Assembly (NCBI GenBank): GCA_049509915.1
Contig: JBEKZL010000109.1
Coordinates: 1 to 23,141 of the forward strand
Source: JBEKYD01 sp049509915
Lineage (GTDB): Bacteria; Acidobacteriota; Terriglobia; Bryobacterales; Bryobacteraceae
DNA: 23,141 nucleotides
Direction: 5' to 3'
Below the pieces are notes generated by a model. It was not told the origin of the DNA. It was given only the letters and a program-made list of their open reading frames with translations, and did no database searches. Positions within the stretch are counted from its first letter, which is position 1. Each line of letters starts with the position of its first letter. The translations under genes and the position numbers were made by a program. Positions 1-7,070 of this stretch are shown here, in pieces.

Positions 1-2
1 AA

Positions 3-224
3 TGGTTTACCGGTGACGTTTTCATCGGCGCTGGCCCGTGGTTTCATGGCGCTAGTGACTTCCAGGGCCACGTCAATAACCGTTTACATCCAGAGCATGG
101 CTACAAGGGCCCATTGCCAAAAGCTGGCGAGAAAGCCGAGCCGGCAAAGCGTGTCGATAGTGCGCACTTCAAAGGAAACGAAGTGCGGGATGGACGTGGC
201 CATGTAGCTGGAGGTAAGAAATAG
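3..224 (+). CDS. C-terminal part of a Gly/His-rich secreted-type protein (5' truncated by window)
   Basis: Frame 3 is open from the window edge to TAG at 222-224 and gives 73 residues with good codon use. It starts inside a Trp-Phe-Thr-Gly-Asp segment, followed by FIGAGPWFHG, then a His/Gly/Asn-rich stretch (HVNNRLHPEHGYKGP) and a Lys/Glu-rich tail ending in GGKK. Short proteins with a 'GAGPWFHG...HGYKGP' ending are familiar to me as exported hypothetical proteins of acidobacteria; that is memory, not a search. The start and any signal peptide lie outside the window. A competing reading in frame 1 (13-207) has poorer composition and is probably a shadow. No function can be assigned. Confidence 0.6.
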   Translation, partial: WFTGDVFIGAGPWFHGASDFQGHVNNRLHPEHGYKGPLPKAGEKAEPAKRVDSAHFKGNEVRDGRGHVAGGKK

Positions 225-621
225 CCGAGTCGGGGATTCAGGCCCACCTACGGGCCATCATTACTCGGTGCTGAAGGGCATAGACCCCGGCCTTCTCCGA
301 TTTGGGCCGCCCGAAAGGTCATCAGTCGGGATCCAGTTGAAGGTACTATCACCAGAGAACGAGGGGAGAAGGCTCTTCCGCTTTTACCACATTCTGCCTT
401 TCCGTTGCGGCTGTTGCACAATGACGCAAACCCACGTCAACGGCATGGGCCGTTACGGTCATCGATCACGGCAAGGTCGGGTATGTGCATGCCTACGACC
501 AAGCACGGCCTGGTCAGCGGCGAACGATGGAATCAAGGTGACTGGACAAGCATCACTGATGCTCAGCCGTGCCTGCTTTCATGGTCATCTTCTTTGTCCC
601 GCGAGCGGCCGCCGCGCGGTG
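225..621. other. Intergenic stretch without a supported gene
   Basis: No frame combines a ribosome site, a plausible start and coding-like composition. The plus-strand reading beginning at 268 continues into the antisense of the Crp/Fnr gene and is probably a shadow. A GGCCC/GGGCC stem with a 6-base loop near 241-256 lies just after the upstream gene but has no following T-run, so it is at best a weak terminator. Confidence 0.5.
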
Positions 622-1287
622 TTAGTCGCGCAGGACTACATTCAGCAGCGAGCTGTGGACTTCCAGCGTGTCTTTGTGGTCGTAGTTAACGAATCCCAGT
701 CTGCGAAACTTGTTCATGAAGAAACTGACTCGAGACCGGGTGGTACCGATCATCTCCGCCAGCGTCTCCTGGCTGATCTTGGCAATTACTGGTTCCGGTT
801 GGCATTCTTTTCCGAAGCGGGCCAGCAGTAGAAGCACTCGCGCCAACCTCTTCTCACTGGAATTGAAGAGCTGATCGACCAGATCCTCCCCAACGCGAAT
901 GCTGCGCGAAAGCAGATGCGCGACAAATAGCTCGGTAAAGGCCGGCTCCTCGCGGAGCAGGCGAACTACTCGCGCTTTCTCTAATCTCATGACGCAGGAA
1001 TCGTCCATGGAAGTCGCGGTCGCCACGCGCAGCGCCTGGTGGGCCAAACATCCTTCGCCAAAAAAGTCGCCTTCGCCCAGGATTCCGACCACCGCTTCTT
1101 TGCCGCTGTGGGACACAACTGTGAGCTTCACTTTGCCTTTCTGGACATAAAAAATGGCATTCGCGGGGTCCCCTTGCGCGAACACAACCTGATTCTTTTC
1201 ATAGGTTGCCGTCGTTCGCCCTTCGCCGATCCTGCCTAGGCCGAGAAAGATTTTGGGATCGAAGCTCGGCTTGTCGTACGCTGTCAT
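622..1287 (-). CDS. Crp/Fnr-family transcriptional regulator
   Basis: A 221-residue protein of the usual length for the family. Residues about 15-125 form the cyclic-nucleotide-binding beta-roll, with the hallmark GEGDFFGEGCLA at 71-82. A long dimerisation helix follows around 118-145. A Crp-type winged helix-turn-helix lies at about 168-200 (ISQETLAEMIGTTRSRVSFF, then MNKFRRLGFV). There is no N-terminal Cys cluster, so an Fnr-type iron-sulfur sensor is unlikely, and the ligand cannot be told from sequence. The protein should bind DNA as a dimer in the cytoplasm. The gene stands alone. A diverged remnant of a paralogue lies on the same strand at 5948-6035, so the genome probably carries several of these regulators. 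Confidence 0.95.
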   Translation of the reverse strand: MTAYDKPSFDPKIFLGLGRIGEGRTTATYEKNQVVFAQGDPANAIFYVQKGKVKLTVVSHSGKEAVVGILGEGDFFGEGCLAHQALRVATATSMDDSCVMRLEKARVVRLLREEPAFTELFVAHLLSRSIRVGEDLVDQLFNSSEKRLARVLLLLARFGKECQPEPVIAKISQETLAEMIGTTRSRVSFFMNKFRRLGFVNYDHKDTLEVHSSLLNVVLRD

Positions 1288-1603
1288 GACTGCCTATGTT
1301 AAGCACGGGAAACGCCAAACTTCCTTTCGATGACATTTTCTGGCCGAGGACGCCACCGTAAATGCCGGGCATGCATTTCGATAAAGCTCTCTCCGCTGTC
1401 ATCGACACGCAGCATTGACGCGATGCGTGCCGAGACCACTCGGCGGCCATCGTCGCGGCCGTGATGGAGTTAGCCAAGTTCGCGCCAGTCCTGCTCATTC
1501 CACTCTATTTTGTGTTTCTTCGCCGTGGATTTGAAGCGTTTCCAGACAGCATCGCGTTTCAACGATCTTGGACATGCTCCTCGAGAAGAGACCAATGGCC
1601 GAT
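1288..1603. other. Intergenic region between Crp/Fnr and Vms1-like genes
   Basis: It contains the upstream region of the Crp/Fnr gene. A minus-strand reading between about 1455 and 1303 is open and coding-like in composition but has no recognisable motif and no convincing start, so I do not call it. No clear terminator is visible for the Vms1-like gene. Confidence 0.4.
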
Positions 1604-2764
1604 TTACTCGCGCCACCGCAGGAACCCACCGACTCCACCGATCGATTCGAGTAAAGCCCCGTCTTCAATAAACGTCACGGTTGCGCCGGTTTGCTTGGCT
1701 TTCGTCACCAGTAGATCGGGAACGGACGAATGCCACGGATCTTCGCTCTGTGTTCTTCCCTCTGAATCGGGAATCTCCGGCGCGAGGATGTCTTGCACTT
1801 CCTCCCGCTGGGGAGGGCCATTTTCAAGCCCGCCGCTGATAAGCAGTTCTTCCACTTGTCCCTTGGCCAGCGCTTCAAGCGTCTCTTGCGGCCCGGCTAC
1901 GGCTAATCCGCGACCGCGGTATTGCTGCATCAGTCGCTCCACCTTTTCCGCGCCAGTCCTAGCTTCCTGCCCCTGTAGCTTTGCGAGTGTGGCGGTCAGA
2001 ACGTCCTCTTCGGAAGCGTGAATATCGAGTTTGATTACTTGCACCATGGAAACCAAATCCCGAGGCAGTTGCTCTTCCAGGAGCGGAATCACAACCGAAT
2101 CTCCGGCGAGGATGATGTGGGTTATTTTGTCTTTGTGGACAATCTGAGCCAGGCGTTCGATAACGTCTTTGGCGTGCTCCAGGTGCGCGTTCCCCACACG
2201 CCGCTGGTAGCGGGCCTGCGACCATCCACCCACCTTGACTCGATGAACTTTCTTGCCATTCACCGCCTCCGCTCCGATGACGTGGTCAAGCCCGAAGACG
2301 AAGATACGCGCCGTGTTCATGTCCGTAAGCACCGCGGCGTACCGCGGATATTGTCCATCGAGATGTGCCAGGTGATACAGATGAGGCTGGTTGGTGGCAT
2401 AGACGCGGTTATCGCTGACTGGGGTGGTTAACTGGATTGCCTCAAAGAATTCTTGCGCGCCCCAGCACGCGAATAGGGCGACGCCGTTTGCCGCTGGGTA
2501 GATTTTGTCAGCGACATAAGAAACGATCCGCTCTACGTCTTGATCGAAACTGTGACGCTCGGCGGAACCCGGCGCCCAGGTCCTGGCCAGAGCTTTGAAT
2601 TCGCGATGAAGAAATGGCCCCGCGTCGGGTGTGCGTCCATGCTGATCCGGCTGAGTGTTCAGGTAGACGCTCAACACCGGCAAAGCGGTGGGCTCGAAAG
2701 CCACGAGCCGTGCGAGAGGCTCCTCCATAGTGGTGGCAAGTGGCTCTGTGATGGAGGAGGACAT
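1604..2764 (-). CDS. Vms1/Ankzf1-type (baeRF) eRF1-like protein
   Basis: A 386-residue protein resembling the bacterial eRF1-related families (baeRF; 'Vms1/Ankzf1 family peptidyl-tRNA hydrolase'). The N-terminus has the typical LSVYLNTQPDQHGRTPDAGP segment (residues 31-50). The middle domain (about 140-270) holds AAVLTDMNTARIFVFG and the loop VGGWSQARYQRR at 178-189. In eukaryotic Vms1 the equivalent GG.SQ-like loop carries the glutamine used to release stalled peptides from tRNA; Q183 is the likely counterpart here. The C-terminal part (about 315-386) has an L7Ae-like arrangement ending in a short acidic segment. Expected role: freeing peptides or rescuing ribosomes, in the cytoplasm. Start: the first ATG lacks a clear ribosome site; ATG at residue 13 (2728) is an alternative. 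Confidence 0.82.
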   Translation of the reverse strand: MSSSITEPLATTMEEPLARLVAFEPTALPVLSVYLNTQPDQHGRTPDAGPFLHREFKALARTWAPGSAERHSFDQDVERIVSYVADKIYPAANGVALFACWGAQEFFEAIQLTTPVSDNRVYATNQPHLYHLAHLDGQYPRYAAVLTDMNTARIFVFGLDHVIGAEAVNGKKVHRVKVGGWSQARYQRRVGNAHLEHAKDVIERLAQIVHKDKITHIILAGDSVVIPLLEEQLPRDLVSMVQVIKLDIHASEEDVLTATLAKLQGQEARTGAEKVERLMQQYRGRGLAVAGPQETLEALAKGQVEELLISGGLENGPPQREEVQDILAPEIPDSEGRTQSEDPWHSSVPDLLVTKAKQTGATVTFIEDGALLESIGGVGGFLRWRE

Positions 2765-2772
2765 GGCACAGC

Positions 2773-3044
2773 ATGAGCACGCTGCGGGCCATACAGACGA
2801 GGATTAGGTTCGCGGACGATACCAAGCTCAGCCGCAACGGCGCCATCAAGGTGCTTCCGGATTCCTTCGCTCAGGATGGGGCGGACTGACTCGCTTCGTG
2901 CGCGAGGCGCAGGCTAAGGGACTGGTCTCCGGCGAAGGTATCGCTCAAGAAACTGTACGAATTGCGCAGGAACGTGAGAATCGCCGGAAGCGGTGGGAGA
3001 AACCGCACGACGGACAGTCCGATTCCGAACCATCCGAGGATTAA
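2773..3044 (+). pseudogene. Possible small gene, read in two frames (unrecognised)
   Basis: ATG at 2773 opens 38 codons (MSTLRAIQTRIRFADDTKLS...) to TGA at 2887-2889. Another frame overlaps it and runs to TAA at 3042-3044 as FVREAQAKGLVSGEGIAQE..., then an Arg/Lys/Glu-rich helix and an acidic tail. Both halves have coding-like composition, and a single frameshift near 2885 would join them into one protein of about 85 residues. The 5' end lies close to the divergent start of the Vms1-like gene. I recognise no family. It could be a broken small gene, two small overlapping genes, or chance. Confidence 0.27.
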
Positions 3045-3203
3045 CCGCGCTTCATCGCAAGGACCAGAGTCATCTGAAACATGACGTGCTGAGGCCGGCG
3101 TGGAATCTCGCGGCCTTATGCGCCGCGTGGAACCCTACCTCAGCATGCTCACGAACGATTCGGGACGATGCCTCCAAACCTTGCCATCGTCCGCGCGCCC
3201 AAT

Positions 3204-3602
3204 TTATGCTAGAACCTTTGCAGCCTTCTTGACGGCCTCCTGGTCCACCTGAATAAGAGCGCCAAAGCGGCCGTTGCCGGCACAGAGGGCCTGGACAGCG
3301 TAGACGTTGATCTCCTTTGCCGCCACTTTGGCCAAAACTTCAGCGACTGCACCCGGGTGGTCTTCACCAGTGATGTGGAATGCTATCTGCTTCTTTCCGA
3401 GCTCGATCTTGAGTTGCTTTGCGGCCTTCTTGAGGAGCGCCGCGTCTTCCGCAACCATATCGATCCTGGACTTGCTCTTGCCAACCGGATAACCCCAAAT
3501 TCCGACGAAATTTACACCGGCTTCTTTGAAGGAGCTCAGCAACTGGGCCCCTTTGCCCGTCTTGTTGGGAACGACCACCGAGTACAACTCGATCTTTGCC
3601 AT
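3204..3602 (-). CDS. Tandem ACT-domain protein
   Basis: A 132-residue protein made of two ACT modules and nothing else. The first (about 4-66) begins IELYSVVVPNKTGKGAQLL and contains AGVNFVGIWGYPVG. The second (about 72-130) begins QIAFHITGEDHPGAVAEVLA and contains INVYAVQALCAGNGRFGAL. ACT modules bind amino acids or similar small ligands and regulate enzymes or transcription. With no catalytic domain attached, this is probably a stand-alone sensor. ATG at 3602 is chosen over an upstream start at 3656 because AAAGGACC lies 6-8 bases before it and the family fold begins at once. The ligand is unknown. Confidence 0.85.
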   Translation of the reverse strand: MAKIELYSVVVPNKTGKGAQLLSSFKEAGVNFVGIWGYPVGKSKSRIDMVAEDAALLKKAAKQLKIELGKKQIAFHITGEDHPGAVAEVLAKVAAKEINVYAVQALCAGNGRFGALIQVDQEAVKKAAKVLA

Positions 3603-3840
3603 GTCAGGTCCTTTCGTCAACGCTCTCTCTTTGGTGTATATAGCGAATTTCACCATTGCGCGGAAGATGTCAAGATGCCCGAACGCCGATCAACTGCGCG
3701 CCGCGGCTGTCCGGCCTCGGTGCTTTCTGTGCACGCCAAGCGCCAGAACGAGGCCGGTGCCATCGATGTGCCTCTTTGATTTGGAAGTCCGATCGGAAGA
3801 TCGGACTGGAGACACTCCTCACGCTCTGCAATCGATCGAG
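3603..3840. other. Non-coding stretch upstream of the ACT gene
   Basis: Holds the promoter region of the minus-strand ACT gene and leads into the CheB fragment. No gene is supported. Confidence 0.4.
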
Positions 3841-3921
3841 GGAAAAGCCTGCCCTATTGTAGGTATCGGGGCGTCGATGGGAGGCTTCGAGGCGTTCGTC
3901 AGCTTTGCCTTCGGACACTGA
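3841..3921 (+). pseudogene. Remnant of a CheB-type methylesterase N-terminus (fragment 1)
   Basis: The plus strand reads CPIVGIGASMGGFEAFV followed by SFAFGH and TGA. 'PIVGIGASAGGLEAF' is the hallmark start of CheB methylesterase domains, especially in CheB-CheR-PAS fusion proteins, and its Ser is the catalytic residue of the family. Only about 20 codons survive before the frame is lost. A second, longer fragment of the same kind lies at 5547-5765, about 80 percent identical over the shared 65 bases. Confidence 0.7.
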
Positions 3922-4047
3922 ACGGCGGTCACGGCTCCGTGTGCGGAGCGCCCTTGCGGTGCCATCTGGCCGCGTCCGGTCAGTCGACCGGGGAGTAGTC
4001 AACTGCCGCGGACGCGCTCACAAACAGCGATCCCCTCTGCCACAGTC

Positions 4048-4458
4048 TTATGGCTTAGGCGTTTTGTCCTTCGCAGAGTCGATGACCGTTTGCCCGCCAC
4101 CTGATTTGATGCCGACCTTCACCGCGCCCTCCATTGGATCTTTGAGGGGCACCTCGATTCGGAGCAGTCCGTGCTCATAGGTTGCTCCGGCTTTGCCAGG
4201 TTTAACCGGCCAGCCTAAAGCCAGCGCCGCAGCATATTCGATTTCTCTTGCCGGCGCTGTCAGGTAGACGCTGTCTTCCAGCATCTTCACATCGATGGTC
4301 TCAGTTGGAGCGCCCGGAATAGCAAACTCCACTACCAGCTTGTGATTCTCCACGTACGCCACGGTATTGGGCGCAACTCGAATCCGATCCATCGGCGCCT
4401 TAGCAGCTTCTTGCTCTTTTTCATCGCCCTTTTGTTTCACTAATTCAGCTGTCGTCAT
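4048..4458 (-). CDS. Hsp20/alpha-crystallin family small heat-shock protein
   Basis: A 136-residue protein. The alpha-crystallin domain occupies about residues 31-115: AYVENHKLVVEFAIPGAP near the start, DVKMLEDSVYLTA in the middle, and YEHGLLRIEVPLKDP matching the family's 'G-x-L-x-I-x-x-P' end motif. The N-terminus is short and charged. The usual C-terminal I-x-I motif, used to build large oligomers, is not evident; the tail is KSGGG... ending in Pro. Expected role: ATP-independent holdase in the cytoplasm. AAGGAA lies about 11 bases before ATG. It is followed upstream by the His/Ala-rich stress protein gene on the same strand. Confidence 0.9.
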   Translation of the reverse strand: MTTAELVKQKGDEKEQEAAKAPMDRIRVAPNTVAYVENHKLVVEFAIPGAPTETIDVKMLEDSVYLTAPAREIEYAAALALGWPVKPGKAGATYEHGLLRIEVPLKDPMEGAVKVGIKSGGGQTVIDSAKDKTPKP

Positions 4459-4547
4459 GGTTTTCTCGATTCCTTTTCAATAGCTTCTATCTTCAATTCC
4501 GGTCCGTCGCCAACCGTCATTAGAGGCCGCGCTCGCAATTCCTTCAC

Positions 4548-5369
4548 TTAAGTTCGTGGACCGACATTGGGCCCGCTAGACAGAGGGAAGTAGCCGAAAC
4601 TCGCGCCATGACAAGGAGCAACTGAAGGTCCAAGCGATCCAGTGTCAGTAGTGACGCGTTTGCGCACAGCGATTTTCTCGCGCCGGCAGTTTGGCACAGA
4701 GGGTCCCCCCCCGCTGCAAGCAGATGGCGGCGCAGAACACCGCCCGCATCGGGAAGGACGAGAAATAGGAGCGTTCATGGATTCCGATTCAGTCGGGCGT
4801 GCATTCACTTCTGGAGAACTTCGCCGCGGGCCCGCAATTCTTGTGCGGCATGGAACCAGTCTTCCTCCGGTGAATCCGTCCGGACCGCCTCTACCTTGCC
4901 ACAGCGTATAGGCCAGTGTCGCGATATCCTCGTGCCCAAAGATCGCGATGCCGTGTTCATTCACGACACTCCGATGCACCTGCCCGGTCTGCTCAAAAGC
5001 CTCTTGGGAGTGTTCCAGAGCTTGCCGGGAGAGTTCTTGCCCGGTTTGGTGATCTTGTTTCTCATGGGCTTCCGCGGCACTACGATGAGCGTGGGCGGCA
5101 TTGTCGTGCAGTTCTGCGGCACGTTGATGATTTTCGTAATGCGATCCGTGGCTATAGCGTGTAGACATTAAAAAGCTCCTATCCTTCAAGACTTGGTGTG
5201 GGCTTCCTTTGTAAGCTAGCTTGTAAGCGCGATCCGAGCACGCGACGGCCCGCTCCGAATGCCAGACTGCCACTTCGGGATCCCCTTTTTCGTAGTATTC
5301 CGCGGCCGTACGATGGGCGTTTGCCGCAAGTTCGTGCTGCTCGGCGGCTCTGCGGCGTGACTCGTGCAT
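4548..5369 (-). CDS. His/Ala-rich two-module protein (open frame; C-terminal third out of its ancestral frame)
   Basis: One open frame of 273 codons with an excellent ribosome site (GGAGG at 5376-5380, 6 bases before ATG). Residues 1-60 form a helical His/Ala/Glu module (RRRAAEQHELAANAHRTAAE). Residues 69-125 repeat the same plan (NHQRAAELHDNAAHAHRSAAE). The second module has its own ATG at 5168 with AGGAG at 5176-5180, so these were probably two adjacent genes now joined without a stop. After HEDIATLAYTLWQ (a DUF2934 start) the frame leaves its ancestral path, and the last 105 or so residues are Pro/Arg/Ser-rich without resemblance to anything. Such modules accompany stress genes in acidobacteria; no biochemical role is known to me. 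Confidence 0.6.
   Translation of the reverse strand: MHESRRRAAEQHELAANAHRTAAEYYEKGDPEVAVWHSERAVACSDRAYKLAYKGSPHQVLKDRSFLMSTRYSHGSHYENHQRAAELHDNAAHAHRSAAEAHEKQDHQTGQELSRQALEHSQEAFEQTGQVHRSVVNEHGIAIFGHEDIATLAYTLWQGRGGPDGFTGGRLVPCRTRIAGPRRSSPEVNARPTESESMNAPISRPSRCGRCSAPPSACSGGGPSVPNCRREKIAVRKRVTTDTGSLGPSVAPCHGASFGYFPLSSGPNVGPRT
4805..5168 (-). pseudogene. DUF2934 small protein with a single-base frameshift (second module read as its own gene)
   Basis: Starting from ATG at 5168, the His/Ala-rich module leads into the DUF2934 domain as GHEDIATLAYTLWQGRGGPDG. The expected continuation, SPEEDWFHAAQELRARGEVL, is present but in another frame, ending in TGA at 4805-4807. Removing one base of the AA pair at 4873-4874 (TT on the coding strand) restores the domain exactly. 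DUF2934 proteins normally end shortly after the 'DW..A..EL' helix, as this reading does. Either a genuine disabling mutation or an assembly error. Confidence 0.75.
5176..5180 (-). promoter_or_regulatory. Internal ribosome binding site before the second module
   Basis: AGGAG lies 7 bases before the ATG at 5168, inside the larger open frame. It argues that the second module is, or was, translated independently. Confidence 0.6.
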
Positions 5370-5546
5370 CTGTTTCCTCCGGTGGGGTGGTGGTTAACCT
5401 CTCCCTCTCACTGTGCACGAGGTGCACCAATCTCTCATGGAGTTGAAAGAACTCGCTTGCGCTCTGACTGTGAGCCTGCCGATACTCTGCATGAGCAACG
5501 GCAGATTCTGCATCTTCTCGGGATTGCGGTCCGGCAACAAGGGCAC

Positions 5547-5765
5547 AAATCCCGGTACTCTATTGTTGGTACTGGGGCGTCGGCGGGAGGTTTCGAGGCG
5601 TTCGTCAAGGCTTCGCCTTCGGACAAGGGCTTGGCGTTAGTCCTCGTGCAGCATCTCGATCCCGGACATCAGAGCTCGCCTCTCAAGCTGCCTTCCAAGT
5701 CCACTACGATCCCCGTTTGCGGAGGTGGAAGGAGGGCATGGCGGTGGAATCCATCCATGTCAACT
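5547..5765 (+). pseudogene. Remnant of a CheB-type methylesterase (fragment 2)
   Basis: Reads YSIVGTGASAGGFEAFVKAS then DKGLALVLVQHLDPGHQSS, matching the CheB pattern 'PIVGIGASAGGLEAF ... GMAFVLVQHLDP.H.S'. About six residues before 'DKG' seem deleted. After TTIPV the match continues in a different frame as a GMAVESIHV-like segment near 5734-5760, so at least one frameshift is present. No start codon or ribosome site fits. In living proteins this domain removes methyl groups from chemoreceptors or acts in CheB-CheR-kinase fusions. Confidence 0.72.
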
Positions 5766-5767
5766 GG

Positions 5768-5940
5768 CGGCTGCGCAGGACGCCATCCGACTGGATCGTT
5801 CACACCCTGCGGATGAGCCAAACGATTAACACAACCACAATGATGGTTCCGACTAATCCCAAGCCGAGCATTTCACTTCTCCTTCGAAAAGAACGTCTCC
5901 ACGGACCTTCACCCGTCCCTGGCAACTTGGATGCCATTCG
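5768..5940 (-). repeat. Inverted dispersed repeat, copy 1 (carries the 23-residue peptide gene)
   Basis: This segment, read on the minus strand, matches 19941-20110 on the plus strand. The 72-base peptide gene differs at one base. About 70 bases upstream (shared CGAATGGCAT, GGACGGGTGAAGGTC and ACGTTCT) and about 30 bases downstream (CAGTCGG-TGGCGTCCTGC) are also clearly alike, with small gaps. Confidence 0.85.
5800..5871 (-). CDS. 23-residue single-span membrane peptide, copy 1
   Basis: ATG at 5871 encodes MLGLGLVGTIIVVVLIVWLI followed by RRV and a stop. It is one hydrophobic helix of about 18 residues with a positive C-terminal cap, which predicts an inner-membrane peptide with its C-terminus in the cytoplasm. 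GAAGGAGAA sits 7-8 bases before the ATG. The protein is identical to that at 20007-20078, and the only base change between the two genes is silent (CTC/CTT), as expected if selection acts on the peptide. It resembles the tiny hydrophobic proteins often left unannotated (such as DUF3309 or lmo0937 types) but I cannot place it in a named family. Confidence 0.7.
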   Translation of the reverse strand: MLGLGLVGTIIVVVLIVWLIRRV

Positions 5941-5947
5941 CCTGAGC

Positions 5948-6035
5948 TCCATAGAGGTCGCGGTCGACATGCGCAGCGCTTCGTGCGCTAAAGCTAAACA
6001 TCCTTCACCAAAGAAGTGGCCTGCGCCGAAGATGG
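5948..6035 (-). pseudogene. Remnant of a Crp/Fnr-type cyclic-nucleotide-binding domain
   Basis: The minus strand reads GAGHFFGEGCLALAHEALRM then STATSME, matching GEGDFFGEGCLAHQALRVAT of the intact regulator at 622-1287 with roughly 75-80 percent base identity. No frame continues to the rest of the fold on either side. The divergence points to an old paralogue rather than a recent copy of the neighbouring gene. Confidence 0.75.
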
Positions 6036-6059
6036 CGCACCGGCGATTTCACGGGGTGG

Positions 6060-6330
6060 AATAACTCGACCCGCTCGGCCATCGGGGCCAGAGTTTCAAG
6101 ATCATCGAGCGCTGGTGGCGAGCCGCGTGTTGTACACCATTGCAAGGGCCACACCACCGAGCAATTCTTTTCCTCCGACTTGGTGAGCCGAGGTCGGTGT
6201 CGCCCAGTTCAGTCCAGGCGCAAACACGGGCGGTCAAACTGGCCAGCCGGTCAAGGACGGCACGTGGAACGGGTGGGCGACAAGGCCAAGCCACAGCCCG
6301 GCGGCGCGACACGGGGCGCCCAGACGCGCA
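6060..6330 (-). pseudogene. Unidentified broken reading on the minus strand
   Basis: Three successive coding-like pieces appear in different minus-strand frames: VLDRLASLTARVCAWTELGD (about 6190-6255), GGKELLGGVALAMVYNTRLA (about 6110-6175) and LDDLETLAPMAERVELFHP (about 6050-6107). Together they suggest one gene with at least two frameshifts. I do not recognise the family. It ends against the Crp/Fnr remnant. Confidence 0.3.
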
Positions 6331-6542
6331 AGGGCGGCTGTATGGTCTCAGCAGGATTCCCGCCGAAGACCAACTAATGGAGCTAACACGTCTGAAATTC
6401 AGCACTTTCGTCGCTTCTTGCCTAGCGAACGGCAAAACCTGCACCTAACACTGGCGGACCGTCGGGTTTCAACCTCGGGTTAGCGTGTTTTCGGCTTTGG
6501 TCCGCAACCTGCACTGTGGTGGACCGAGAAGAGGTGCGAAAA

Positions 6543-6623
6543 ATGACGACTGTCTTGATTGTTCTCCTAGTGTTGTTTCTCTTGGGTGGCGGAGGGTGGG
6601 GATATTCTCGTTGGCGCGGATAA
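6543..6623 (+). CDS. 26-residue hydrophobic small protein with a GGGGWGYSRWRG tail
   Basis: ATG at 6543, preceded by GAAGAGGTGCGAAAA (GAGG about 8 bases before the start), encodes MTTVLIVLLVLFLLGGGGWG followed by YSRWRG and TAA. A single membrane helix is followed by a Gly/aromatic/Arg tail, so it is probably an inner-membrane peptide. Proteins with this look are widespread and poorly described (similar in style to DUF3309). It is too short for most gene finders. Function unknown. Confidence 0.6.
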   Translation: MTTVLIVLLVLFLLGGGGWGYSRWRG

Positions 6624-6748
6624 GTGCTCGCTGGCAATTTGACGAAGCCCTCGGCCCGCCAAGCCAATTCTGGTTGCAGCAGAAGAGCGACCTCTGAACA
6701 TGGCTTTGAGATGCCCGAAGTTCGGAACTGGAAATGGAGCAATCCCAA

Positions 6749-6955
6749 ATGAACGAAAAACAGATCGAGACAGCGAGTATCACCGTCCGGATTGACGTGG
6801 AAGGCCGGGTCCTTCCTTACAGTTTGGATTTTGACACTTGGCGCTGGCATTCTTCCGAAGAGCAGAAGGAAGCTGACTTCCCCTTGATCACTGTCGTAAA
6901 TAGTAAACGCTACGAACTGTATTCCGACGAGACATTCGCCGAGGTAGAAAATTGA
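6749..6955 (+). CDS. Small hypothetical acidic protein
   Basis: A 68-residue reading beginning MNEKQIETASITVRIDVEGR and continuing with LPYSLDFDTWRWHSSEE and a short beta-rich end (SKRYELYSDETFAEVEN). Composition is well balanced, soluble and acidic. ATG at 6749 is preferred because GGAG lies 9 bases upstream; ATG at 6734 in the same frame is possible but has a weaker site. No signal peptide or membrane span. It follows the 26-residue gene by about 125 bases and may share its transcript. I recognise no family. Confidence 0.5.
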   Translation: MNEKQIETASITVRIDVEGRVLPYSLDFDTWRWHSSEEQKEADFPLITVVNSKRYELYSDETFAEVEN

Positions 6956-7070
6956 TCGGTTGTTCCTGCCAAGTTGAATAAGAACCCGCTCAATTGTCCG
7001 CCGATCTGAGGACCGCTCGCCACGTGCCGGACAGTCGGCGATTGAGCCTGCGCCACCCCACAACTGTTCA

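Noticed and set aside
268..831. Plus-strand 187-codon reading
   Set aside because: Its second half is the exact antisense of the Crp/Fnr gene, and it lacks a ribosome site and any motif.
1461..2021. Plus-strand 186-codon reading
   Set aside because: Antisense shadow of the Vms1-like gene; Ser/Pro/Arg-rich composition.
6422..7063. Minus-strand 213-codon reading
   Set aside because: Runs antisense to both the 26-residue gene and the small acidic protein, which have better starts and composition.
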